A DNA stretch of 11,480 bases from an uncultured Pseudomonadales bacterium. GTDB lineage: Bacteria; Pseudomonadota; Gammaproteobacteria; Pseudomonadales; Pseudohongiellaceae. The stretch covers positions 1-11,480 of the forward strand of contig CALKDE010000043.1 in NCBI GenBank assembly GCA_938082955.1. The letters run 5' to 3'. Under the pieces are notes generated by a model, which did not search any database, was not told where the DNA came from, and saw only the letters and a list, made by a program, of their open reading frames with translations. Each line of letters begins with the position of its first letter. Position 1 is the stretch's first letter. Shown here one piece after another: positions 1 to 6,417 of the stretch. Both the position numbers and the translations under genes were made by a program.

Positions 1-1922
1 TCCTCATCGGCAAAACCAAAATCTGACTCTATGCCTGCTTCGATGCGCTGCAATAATTCATTACGATTTAAATTTTCCGCGGATTCAATTACACGTACAT
101 TAAACCGAATCTGGTTAGCGTCGATCGATATAAACGGATTCAGCACGGTGTTCTTTAACGTTTCTGGAATACGGTTATAGAGCACCGCCCATAGCAAGCC
201 GTCTATGGGTTGGTCGTCATTGAGTTTTTCGGCGAGTTCTATGACTGCCCCGAATGAAAGTACCTTTCCGGTCTGCGGATCGTTGTCCAGATATTGATGG
301 ATGGCTTTAACTTGCTCCATCTTCGGCGCAGTAAACCAGTAAGCATCTTCGTTGCTGTCGTCGTCATCTCCAAATCCGAACCCATCGTCAAAACCCCCAT
401 CGAAATCATCTTCCGCTGCGGGAAGATTAACGATGACATCAAAGGACAATGTCCCACCCAGTTTTTCGTCGAACAGCGACATGCCCTGATAAATTTCAGT
501 GCTCTCCCGAAAATAGTCAATGAAGCTATTTTCAACACGGATTTGAGAGAGTCCGATACCACTAATAATCACTACGCCGAGATAGATGTACAAAATCTTA
601 TTGTCTAGCTTCGCAGTAACGTCGGCTAAAGCTGATGTTAGATTGAGGCGCAAGTTCGGCGAGATCTTAGACTCATCTCTTTTGATAATGCTGAGAATAG
701 CTGGGAACAGTGTGAACACAACAATAAGAGCCGTTGCCACTCCCATCATCATCATCCAGCCGAAGGTAATAATAGGAAGAATACCACTGACTATCAGCGA
801 GCCAAACGCTACCGCTGTAGTGAGTGCCGTGTACAGACAAGGCCTGAACATACTCAGCACCGAATGACGAAGCAGCTTGTCGTGGTTGCTATAGTGCCGG
901 GTTGCTCTCAACTCACGATAGCGAACCGTAAGATGCACAGTAAGCGAGATAGTAATGATCAGCAGCAGTGAAATGAAGTTGGAAGACACGACGGTTACGC
1001 GCCAGTCCATTAAGCCCAGCACCCCCACCATGATAACGCCTGCTACGGCGCAGCAAGCTAGAGGCAAAGCTATCCAGCGCAGCTTGCGAAAGATAAGTCC
1101 CAGCGCAAAGATGATGAGAAGCACTACCGCGAAACTGAAGCTACTTAAGTCTGCCTTCACGAAGGTAACAAGGTCGTCGGCAATCATCGGTGCACCACCG
1201 AGATAGATTTGCGCATCCCCGCGATAGCGTTCTAGTGTCTCGCGCACTGCGCCTATAATCTCGTGCTGGCGATCGGCCGCGAGAACACTGTGCACTGCGT
1301 ATTCCGCTTCTACCTGCGCTAATTCACTGGCTTGATCTGCAGAGAGCTCTTCGGATCGCGCCTTGTTACGTAGTTCGGTACGTCGACCTATCAAATCACG
1401 CGCCGTCTCGTCGATAGAGAAGCTGACCAACATGCCTGCGGTTTGCCCGTCAGGGCTGATGACCGCATTTTTGAAAACTGGACTGCTGGTGACTTCTTCT
1501 CGCGCCGCGACCAGGTCTATATCTTGATCTGCTAGCGTCAGATAGTCTTCCGAGATTCCGGTGAGAGGTGTGTCTTCAAAAATGGGCACATTGAGAATGC
1601 TGTCCACCGATTCAACGCGGCTGATTGCGAGCAATTCGTCACTCAATGCGCCAAGTTTGTTTAGCTCTTCCCGGCTGAACAGGTCGCCTTTAGGCGTATA
1701 CGCAATCGTTACGGCTTCGCTAGTACCATAGCGAACACCCATCTCTCGCGAGAACTCTAGGTCTGGATCGTCTTCTAGTAGCAATGAGTCTGCAGAGGCA
1801 TCGAGCCGAAAATTCTGCGCCTGCCAGCCAAAGAATCCAACGAATAACAGCAGAATAGCGATAACCAGATAAGGTTTAGTGAACACCAAAGAGCTATAGA
1901 ATCGTGCAACAGATGAGGACAT
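1..1922 (-). CDS. RND superfamily exporter, MMPL-type (3' end outside window)
   Basis: This is a proton-driven inner-membrane exporter of the RND/MMPL class (COG1033-like predicted exporters); the substrate is unknown. The reading frame is open from an ATG at 1922 to the left edge, giving 640 residues without the C-terminus. Visible order: TM1 at about residues 15-33 (LVIAILLLFVGFFGW); a periplasmic loop to about 255; a five-helix block at about 257-411, including segments such as VTVVSSNFISLLLIITISL; TM7 at about 440-460 (ILYIYLGVVIISGIGL); then the second periplasmic loop. That loop holds an Asp/Gly-rich stretch at about 500-523 followed by AYWF, a feature I recall from this family. The remaining helices should lie beyond position 1. 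No good ribosome binding site precedes the start, so the start is less certain than the family. It lies 156 bp downstream of the exported protein gene on the same strand and may be co-transcribed. Confidence 0.88.
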   Translation of the reverse strand, partial: MSSSVARFYSSLVFTKPYLVIAILLLFVGFFGWQAQNFRLDASADSLLLEDDPDLEFSREMGVRYGTSEAVTIAYTPKGDLFSREELNKLGALSDELLAISRVESVDSILNVPIFEDTPLTGISEDYLTLADQDIDLVAAREEVTSSPVFKNAVISPDGQTAGMLVSFSIDETARDLIGRRTELRNKARSEELSADQASELAQVEAEYAVHSVLAADRQHEIIGAVRETLERYRGDAQIYLGGAPMIADDLVTFVKADLSSFSFAVVLLIIFALGLIFRKLRWIALPLACCAVAGVIMVGVLGLMDWRVTVVSSNFISLLLIITISLTVHLTVRYRELRATRHYSNHDKLLRHSVLSMFRPCLYTALTTAVAFGSLIVSGILPIITFGWMMMMGVATALIVVFTLFPAILSIIKRDESKISPNLRLNLTSALADVTAKLDNKILYIYLGVVIISGIGLSQIRVENSFIDYFRESTEIYQGMSLFDEKLGGTLSFDVIVNLPAAEDDFDGGFDDGFGFGDDDDSNEDAYWFTAPKMEQVKAIHQYLDNDPQTGKVLSFGAVIELAEKLNDDQPIDGLLWAVLYNRIPETLKNTVLNPFISIDANQIRFNVRVIESAENLNRNELLQRIEAGIESDFGFADE

Positions 1923-2078
1923 AGTGCGTGGTTTGACTACCTTGGGATTGGTCGATATCAGGCCCCAACTATACGCGGTTCGACCAGTTTGTGCGATTTG
2001 ATTACCTCGAGCGAGGAGGAAAGCAATAGAGAACGCAGTGCGGCTTCACACTTCGTCTATCGAAATGCCCCCTACAGT

Positions 2079-3080
2079 CTAGGGTTCCTCGAGATCCAAT
2101 TCTTGCCGCCTCGCTCCAGCCATGATGCCATGGAAGGCATAATTTCCCTCATGACAAGCATACTCGTACATAAGCTCCCCAGCCGGCTTGCGGTTCATTG
2201 CAATCTCACCAGTCCAGGGTTGTCGATAGCTAACCGGGTCTTCCAGAGTAAAGGCATATTTTATTTTGCCTTCATTCTGCAAACTGAAACGCTCTGTAAT
2301 CACCAACTGATCGGAACTGCCTCTAAAAGACTGCTGAGAGTGGAAGTTCTGCGTCTTAACTACAAGAGTGTCGCCCTCCCAATATCCTACTGAGTCACCC
2401 ATCCATTTCTCGAAGTGATTTGAGTGATGATCCTTGTCTATTGGAATGATTCGAGCGTCATGTACCATTTCGACAAGAATCATTACGTAGCCTTGTGTCT
2501 GCACAATCTGATAGTTACTGTTGTAGAGAATCGGCAACATGGGCGGACCAGAGCCGGACCCAAAGGTCAGCAGGCAACGTTCACCCAAAGGACGGAGTTC
2601 ATGCGCATCAAAGGGCTCAACTCCGGGTCGAGCTCGCCACTGGGCACGCAGCCCGTTCTGCGGGCGCTCACCTTCCAGATAGGGGATTTGCCCATTGGGT
2701 GGGTCTACAATAATTGACGTGCGGTACTGCCCATCTAACTGAATTGCATCCGAGCGAGGGTCCCACCAGAAACTATTGTAACCCAGGTCCGCGTTACCAT
2801 CGGTTGGAGGTGCTCGTTCCGGGTCAGCCGCTTGCGAGGAGATATCATAGCGATCGCGCCAGCCCTGCTCTACATCAGCCGCCTCTGCTTCGGTTAGAAA
2901 TCCCTTCTCGCCTAATTCTTCAGGGCGAACTAAAGGGGTTTGCGAGGAGTTGCTCCAATAGCCTTGTAGATCGGGTCTTCCATCATCGGTTCGGGGCATC
3001 TCCCAGTCTTGGGCTGCTATAGGCCCCGTCGTCAGGGAAATTAGCGCCAGGGAAATTAGCAAACGGCAATGAATATTCAT
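2079..3080 (-). CDS. Exported protein of uncharacterised conserved family
   Basis: This protein has no known function. I recognise its type: exported proteins, common in Acidobacteria and marine Proteobacteria, that begin after the signal peptide with a P-R-T-x-D-G-x-P-D-L-x-G-x-W motif and end with Y-x-C-H-E-G-N-Y-x-x-x-x-I-x-A-G-A-R. Both motifs are present here (PRTDDGRPDLQGYW near residue 28; YACHEGNYAFHGIMAGARRQ near the C-terminus). I place the start at 3080, not at the upstream ATG at 3149: a GAGG lies 9 nt before it, and it directly begins a signal peptide (residues 1-23, cleavage after PIAA). The mature protein of about 310 residues is rich in Trp, Asp and His, including an HDARIIPIDKDHHSNH segment, and looks like a soluble periplasmic or surface beta-rich protein. 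Its neighbour on the same strand is the RND exporter. An enzymatic or ligand-binding role is possible but not shown. Confidence 0.82.
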   Translation of the reverse strand: MNIHCRLLISLALISLTTGPIAAQDWEMPRTDDGRPDLQGYWSNSSQTPLVRPEELGEKGFLTEAEAADVEQGWRDRYDISSQAADPERAPPTDGNADLGYNSFWWDPRSDAIQLDGQYRTSIIVDPPNGQIPYLEGERPQNGLRAQWRARPGVEPFDAHELRPLGERCLLTFGSGSGPPMLPILYNSNYQIVQTQGYVMILVEMVHDARIIPIDKDHHSNHFEKWMGDSVGYWEGDTLVVKTQNFHSQQSFRGSSDQLVITERFSLQNEGKIKYAFTLEDPVSYRQPWTGEIAMNRKPAGELMYEYACHEGNYAFHGIMAGARRQELDLEEP

Positions 3081-3385
3081 TCTGTTGCGCCTCATCATTA
3101 GATTGAAGGGTCTTTCTTCGAGCATAGCGCCAATACACAATTGCCACAATCAAAGGTAGATAAACTGGGCTGAGATCACGATAATTAGCCATTCGGACTG
3201 CATTAATCGCTGGGCGGGTGTTGTTTATTAGTTACTAAATTCTAAAATTGGTCTTTTAAGATATAAAATATTGATTAATAAGGAAATTCTTATTTAATTG
3301 AGCCTAAGCCGAGCTGCAACTTTCTGTGACATGGTGTCGCACCCCGTAGGATTGGAAATGGAATGTTGTTACCATTATAACCAGC

Positions 3386-3446
3386 TTGAGTACTGGCTAG
3401 AGTAGTTGATAAAGATCAATACTCTGCGCAATCGGCCCGATACAGT
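3386..3446 (+). promoter_or_regulatory. Predicted FNR/Anr-class promoter of the redoxin gene
   Basis: A perfect FNR/Anr-type box, TTGAT-aaag-ATCAA, lies at 3406-3419. It sits inside a longer dyad, AGAGTA-g-TTGAT / ATCAA-TACTCT (3399-3425), that is perfect except for one extra base at 3405. A -10-like hexamer TACAGT follows at 3441-3446. That spacing would start transcription near 3453 and centre the box at about -40.5, within one base of the -41.5 position typical of class II FNR promoters. An alternative sigma-70 reading uses TTGAGT (3386-3391) and TAAAGA (3410-3415). FNR control is inferred from the motif and spacing. Confidence 0.6.
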
Positions 3447-3470
3447 GACTCAACATACGATTTAAGCGAC

Positions 3471-3491
3471 AACTAGTCTACTGCACTAGTT
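3471..3491 (+). repeat. Inverted repeat in the redoxin leader
   Basis: The arms AACTAGT and ACTAGTT are perfect inverses separated by 7 bases. The dyad ends 6 bases before the AAGGAG ribosome binding site at 3498-3503. As DNA it could be an operator; as RNA it would form a 7-bp hairpin next to the ribosome binding site and could affect translation or mRNA stability. The role is inferred. Confidence 0.5.
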
Positions 3492-3508
3492 ACTATTAAG
3501 GAGTTGTC

Positions 3509-4099
3509 ATGCTACGTAAACTTTTCATAATTAGCGGCCTGCTAATCGCCTCTTCCGCGGCTCTAGCCGATGAATGGTTGCGCTCTATTCCGGATTTCGA
3601 ACTTACTGACCATCTCGGAGCGATACATACGCTGGGCACCTATGCAGACAATGAATACGTCGTGCTCTATGTACAAGGCGTAGGCTGCCCGATCGCTAGA
3701 ATCGCGCTGCCAAATTACCGTGAAGTACGCGATGAATATGCTGACAAAGGCATTGAGTTCGTCATGTTCAATGCGAACATTCAGGACAACCTGCCGCGCA
3801 TCGCCAAGGAAGCTGGAGAGTTCGGTATAGACTTCCCGATCATCAAAGATGAAGGTCAGGTTCTCGCTAAGGCTTTAGGCGTTGAGCGGACCGCTGAGGT
3901 ATTCATCATCAATCCTCGAACTAAGGAAGTTCTCTATCGCGGCCCCATCAATGACCAACTAGGTTACGAAACACAACGCAACAATGCCGACGAGCATTTC
4001 CTGAAAGACGCATTGAACACTGTTCTTGCTGGTGGCACTGTGAATATGGATGACATACCAGACTCGAAAGGCTGTCTGGTTGCAATTTTCGACACCTAA
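3509..4099 (+). CDS. Exported redoxin (AhpC/TSA-like thioredoxin fold)
   Basis: This is a periplasmic thioredoxin-fold protein of the AhpC/TSA-redoxin group, 196 residues. Residues 1-20 form a signal peptide ending ALA, before DEWL. The fold follows: IPDFELTDHLG (27-37), the strand EYVVLYVQ (49-56), the active-site segment VGCPIAR (58-64) and the cis-Pro region TAEVFIINP. Cys60 is followed by P-I-A rather than P-x-C, so this is not a CXXC thioredoxin or TlpA-type reductase. Arg64 resembles the Cys...Arg arrangement of redoxins or peroxiredoxins. Only one other cysteine remains, Cys189 in KGCLVAIF near the C-terminus, which could be a resolving cysteine. The start is fixed by AAGGAG 5 nt upstream. 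It is a single-gene unit with its own promoter and terminator. The likely role is peroxide or thiol redox work in the envelope; the exact substrate is unknown. Confidence 0.86.
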   Translation: MLRKLFIISGLLIASSAALADEWLRSIPDFELTDHLGAIHTLGTYADNEYVVLYVQGVGCPIARIALPNYREVRDEYADKGIEFVMFNANIQDNLPRIAKEAGEFGIDFPIIKDEGQVLAKALGVERTAEVFIINPRTKEVLYRGPINDQLGYETQRNNADEHFLKDALNTVLAGGTVNMDDIPDSKGCLVAIFDT

Positions 4100-4122
4100 T
4101 TAACAAAGTCGAAAAACGAAAC

Positions 4123-4154
4123 AAAAAAAGGGACACAACGTGTGCCTTTTTTTT
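4123..4154 (+). terminator. Rho-independent terminator after the redoxin gene
   Basis: A7-GGG-ACAC, loop AAC, GTGT-G-CC-T8 forms a hairpin: ACAC pairs with GTGT, one G-G mismatch follows, then GG pairs with CC and the A-run pairs with the T-run. It starts 23 bases after the stop codon. The A-tract and T-tract would also allow termination from the opposite strand. Confidence 0.85.
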
Positions 4155-4280
4155 CACCTGGGATTTCTCACAGAAAGTGAAAGCTATCAATTCCATGAAC
4201 TAAGCAACAAATAAACGGTACTTGCATCTCTCCAAATAAGAAGAATAGGCAACCCCTAGCCTGGGCGCCTGCGGATGGCC

Positions 4281-4304
4281 TGCTCATCGAGAAAATGATG
4301 AGCA
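4281..4304. repeat. Perfect 8-bp inverted repeat upstream of the carnitine operon
   Basis: TGCTCATC and GATGAGCA are exact inverses with an 8-base spacer (GAGAAAAT). No T-run follows on either strand, so it is not an intrinsic terminator. It lies about 125 bp before the carnitine-operon start codon, a distance that suits an activator or repressor site. The binding protein is unknown. Confidence 0.5.
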
Positions 4305-4357
4305 AAATAAGGGTGTGGATTAGGCAACAGTAATTAATGAAGGTCTACCGCGTTAAA

Positions 4358-4376
4358 GTTGCACGCATGTGGCAAC
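4358..4376. promoter_or_regulatory. Operator-like dyad at the carnitine operon promoter
   Basis: GTTGC-ACGCATGTG-GCAAC is a 19-bp dyad; with one unpaired base the arms extend to GTTGCAC and GTGGCAAC. It overlaps a weak -35-like TGGCAA (4370-4375), which is 18 bp from a good -10-like TACAAT (4394-4399). A protein bound here would contact RNA polymerase directly. Repression or activation by a carnitine-responsive regulator is an inference. Confidence 0.42.
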
Positions 4377-4396
4377 TGGAGACATGACCCTGTTAC

Positions 4397-4414
4397 AATT
4401 TTTAATCAAAAATT
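4397..4414. repeat. AT-rich inverted repeat at the predicted transcription start
   Basis: AATTTTT and AAAAATT are perfect 7-bp inverses around AATC. The repeat begins within the TACAAT -10-like hexamer and covers the expected transcription start, about 15 bp before the start codon. It could be a regulator site or promoter melting sequence. Its AT-richness makes chance occurrence plausible. Confidence 0.35.
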
Positions 4415-4428
4415 AAACGGGATTATGC

Positions 4429-5346
4429 ATGCCACTTTCAATGAATATGAATCCTTTTATTACCTGTGCTGTTACCGGTTCTGGTGGCTCGCAAAACCGC
4501 TCCCCTCATGTACCACGAAGCCCCAAACAGATTGCTGAAAGCGCCATCGATGCTGCCAAAGCAGGAGCAGCGATAGTCCATTGTCATGTCCGTGACCCTG
4601 ATACGGGTGAACCAAGTCGTCGGCTTGAATTGTATCGCGAACTTATTGACCGAATTCGTGATTCACAAACGGATGTGGTCGTTAATTTTACCGCAGGTAT
4701 GGGGGGCGACTTGGTATTTGGTGATCCGGAAAACCCAATGGATCTTGATCTTGCCGGGACGGACATGGCTGGCGCAACGGAACGTATTGCGCATGTTGCT
4801 GAATGCCTACCCGAAATCTGCACACTTGACTGCGGCACAATGAATTTTGCTGAAGCTGATTATGTAATGACTAATACGCCAGGCATGCTGCGGGCAATGG
4901 GTCAGATGATGACGGACATAGGCGTTCGCCCTGAAATAGAAGTATTTGAAACCGGCCATCTCTGGTTCGCAAAACAACTCGTCGAAGAAGGCATTATCCA
5001 AGATCCAGTTATGGTCCAAATGTGTATGGGTATTCCCTGGGGGGCCCCTGACGATTTAAATACGTTTATGTCCATGGTAAACAATACGCCGGAAAAGTGG
5101 ACCTTTTCTGCTTTCTCTATAGGACAACATCAAATGCCATACGTCGCGGCTGCAATTCTGGCGGGAGGAAACGTGCGTGTTGGTCTTGAAGATAATATCT
5201 GGTTAGCTAAAGGTGAACTCGCAACCAATGCACAATTAGTGGAAAAAGCGGCCAGCATAGTGGATAAAATGGGGGCTACCCTAATGTCAGCCGAAGATGT
5301 GCGCACTAAAATGCAGCTAACAAAAAGGGCAGCAGTTTCGAAATAA
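4429..5346 (+). CDS. cdhC: 3-dehydrocarnitine cleavage enzyme (BKACE family, CdhC-like)
   Basis: This is a beta-keto acid cleavage enzyme (BKACE, formerly DUF849). Such TIM-barrel Zn enzymes transfer the acyl part of a beta-keto acid to CoA. The carnitine branch converts 3-dehydrocarnitine plus acetyl-CoA to betainyl-CoA and acetoacetate, in the cytoplasm. The HxH zinc motif is IVHCHVRD (His51, His53). The third ligand, by comparison with Kce, is Glu254 in VRVGLEDN. The segments FTAGMGGD (87-94), EICTLDCGTMNF (129-140), FETGHLWFAKQL (173-184) and MGIPWGAP (200-207) match CdhC-type proteins rather than the lysine-fermentation Kce. The next gene is a carnitine dehydrogenase, which fixes the likely substrate. 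At 305 residues the length is typical. The ribosome binding site is weak (ACGGGA about 7 nt upstream); the ATGs at residues 5 and 7 have none better. BKACE members vary in substrate, so specificity rests partly on context. Confidence 0.9.
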   Translation: MPLSMNMNPFITCAVTGSGGSQNRSPHVPRSPKQIAESAIDAAKAGAAIVHCHVRDPDTGEPSRRLELYRELIDRIRDSQTDVVVNFTAGMGGDLVFGDPENPMDLDLAGTDMAGATERIAHVAECLPEICTLDCGTMNFAEADYVMTNTPGMLRAMGQMMTDIGVRPEIEVFETGHLWFAKQLVEEGIIQDPVMVQMCMGIPWGAPDDLNTFMSMVNNTPEKWTFSAFSIGQHQMPYVAAAILAGGNVRVGLEDNIWLAKGELATNAQLVEKAASIVDKMGATLMSAEDVRTKMQLTKRAAVSK

Positions 5347-5377
5347 AAACCCCTGTCGCCAAATAAAAGGACCGAGC

Positions 5378-6376
5378 ATGACAACAATCAAGCGGGCAGC
5401 AATCATTGGCGGCGGTGTAATTGGTGCGGGTTGGATAGCGCGATTAATTGAAAATGGTGTTGTAGTCTCTGTCTTTGATCCTGCGCCTGATGCTAAGGAG
5501 AAGATCGATGCTGTCTTAGTTAATAGTCGATACGCCTATAAAAAACTCTCTAACTTAACTGGCCCCAAAGAAGGTCGTGTGATTTTTTGTGAGAGTGTTG
5601 CCGAAGCCTGTCATTTAGCAGAACTCATTGTTGAATCTGTGCCTGAACGACTTGCCACTAAGCAAGTTGTGTATGCAGAGATTGAAAATTATGCAGACAT
5701 AAATGCGATAATTGCCTCATCAACATCCGGTATTTTGCCTTCTGATTTACAAGCATTTATGTCCAATCCCGAACGCTTTCTAGTCGCACATCCGTTCAAT
5801 CCTGTCTACCTGCTACCTTTAGTTGAGATCGTTGGTGGAAGCAAAACTAGTTCTACTGTGATTCAAAAAGCAGAGGCGATCTATCAATCTATTGGCATGC
5901 ACCCACTCATTGTAAAAAAGGAAATTGAGGCTTTTATCGCGGACCGCCTGTTGGAGTCACTTTGGCGAGAAGCACTTTGGCTAGTAAAAGACGGCATTGC
6001 TACAACTCAGGACATAGATGATGCGGTACGCTTTGGTTTTGGACTACGCTACGCTCAAATGGGCATCTTCGATACTTACCGTGTTGCTGGAGGTGAGGCG
6101 GGTATGCGTCATTTTATCGAGCAGTTTGGACCTTGCCTAAAATGGCCCTGGAGTAAACTGACTGATGTGCCGGAACTTGACGATGAGTTAGTTGATAAGA
6201 TTGCCAGTCAATCGGATGAACAATCCGGCCACATGAGTATACGAGAGATGGAACGAATTCGAGATGACAATCTAATTGAAATATTACAAGGTCTCAAACG
6301 AAACAATTGGGGAGCAGGTCAAACGCTGGCGAATTATGAATCTCGGTTCCTTAACGCCGCGAATGACCCTGGGTAA
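5378..6376 (+). CDS. cdhA: L-carnitine dehydrogenase
   Basis: It oxidises L-carnitine to 3-dehydrocarnitine with NAD+, the first step of aerobic carnitine breakdown to glycine betaine. It belongs to the 3-hydroxyacyl-CoA dehydrogenase family. The Rossmann motif is IIGGGVIGAGW (9-19), with FDP at 33-35. The catalytic set aligns as Ser117 (SSTSG), His138 (HPFNP) and Glu150 (PLVEIVGG), with the 12-residue His-Glu spacing of the family. The family's Asn before Arg is replaced by Asp189 in FIADRLLESLWREALWL, which as I recall is characteristic of carnitine dehydrogenases. The C-terminal signature YRVAGGEAGMRHF (234-246) and KWPWSKL also fit that subfamily. At 332 residues it lacks the thioesterase domain fused to some carnitine dehydrogenases. 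It starts 31 bp after the cleavage enzyme stop, with AAAGGA 6 nt before the ATG, so the two form an operon. There is no clear terminator before the convergent gene 41 bp away. Confidence 0.92.
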   Translation: MTTIKRAAIIGGGVIGAGWIARLIENGVVVSVFDPAPDAKEKIDAVLVNSRYAYKKLSNLTGPKEGRVIFCESVAEACHLAELIVESVPERLATKQVVYAEIENYADINAIIASSTSGILPSDLQAFMSNPERFLVAHPFNPVYLLPLVEIVGGSKTSSTVIQKAEAIYQSIGMHPLIVKKEIEAFIADRLLESLWREALWLVKDGIATTQDIDDAVRFGFGLRYAQMGIFDTYRVAGGEAGMRHFIEQFGPCLKWPWSKLTDVPELDDELVDKIASQSDEQSGHMSIREMERIRDDNLIEILQGLKRNNWGAGQTLANYESRFLNAANDPG

Positions 6377-6417
6377 TCATAGAATTCTAAAATCACCACT
6401 CCAACAAAATATACCTG

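Larger units (their letters stand above)
3081..3508. other. Divergent intergenic region between exported protein and redoxin genes
   Basis: This 428-bp region separates the minus-strand exported protein gene from the plus-strand redoxin gene. It has an AT-rich core at about 3220-3300 with a short dyad TTAGT-T-ACTAA (3228-3238). I cannot pick a clear promoter for the minus-strand gene. The right part holds the FNR-type promoter and leader hairpin listed separately. Confidence 0.6.

Noticed and set aside
1989..2393. Plus-strand 134-codon frame
   Set aside because: It is antisense to the exported protein gene, with no recognisable family and no good ribosome binding site.
3078..3149. Longer start at 3149 for the exported protein
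   Set aside because: It would put 23 polar residues before a complete signal peptide and lacks a ribosome binding site; 3080 has GAGG at good spacing.
2983..3192. Minus-strand 69-codon frame with one hydrophobic segment overlapping the exported protein's signal peptide
   Set aside because: It has no ribosome binding site, overlaps the better supported gene in another frame, and its C-terminal half is just the frame-shifted start of that gene.
5378..6376. Ordinary fatty-acid 3-hydroxyacyl-CoA dehydrogenase
   Set aside because: FIADRLLESLWREALW and YRVAGGEAGMRHF, plus the CdhC-like neighbour, point to carnitine dehydrogenase instead.
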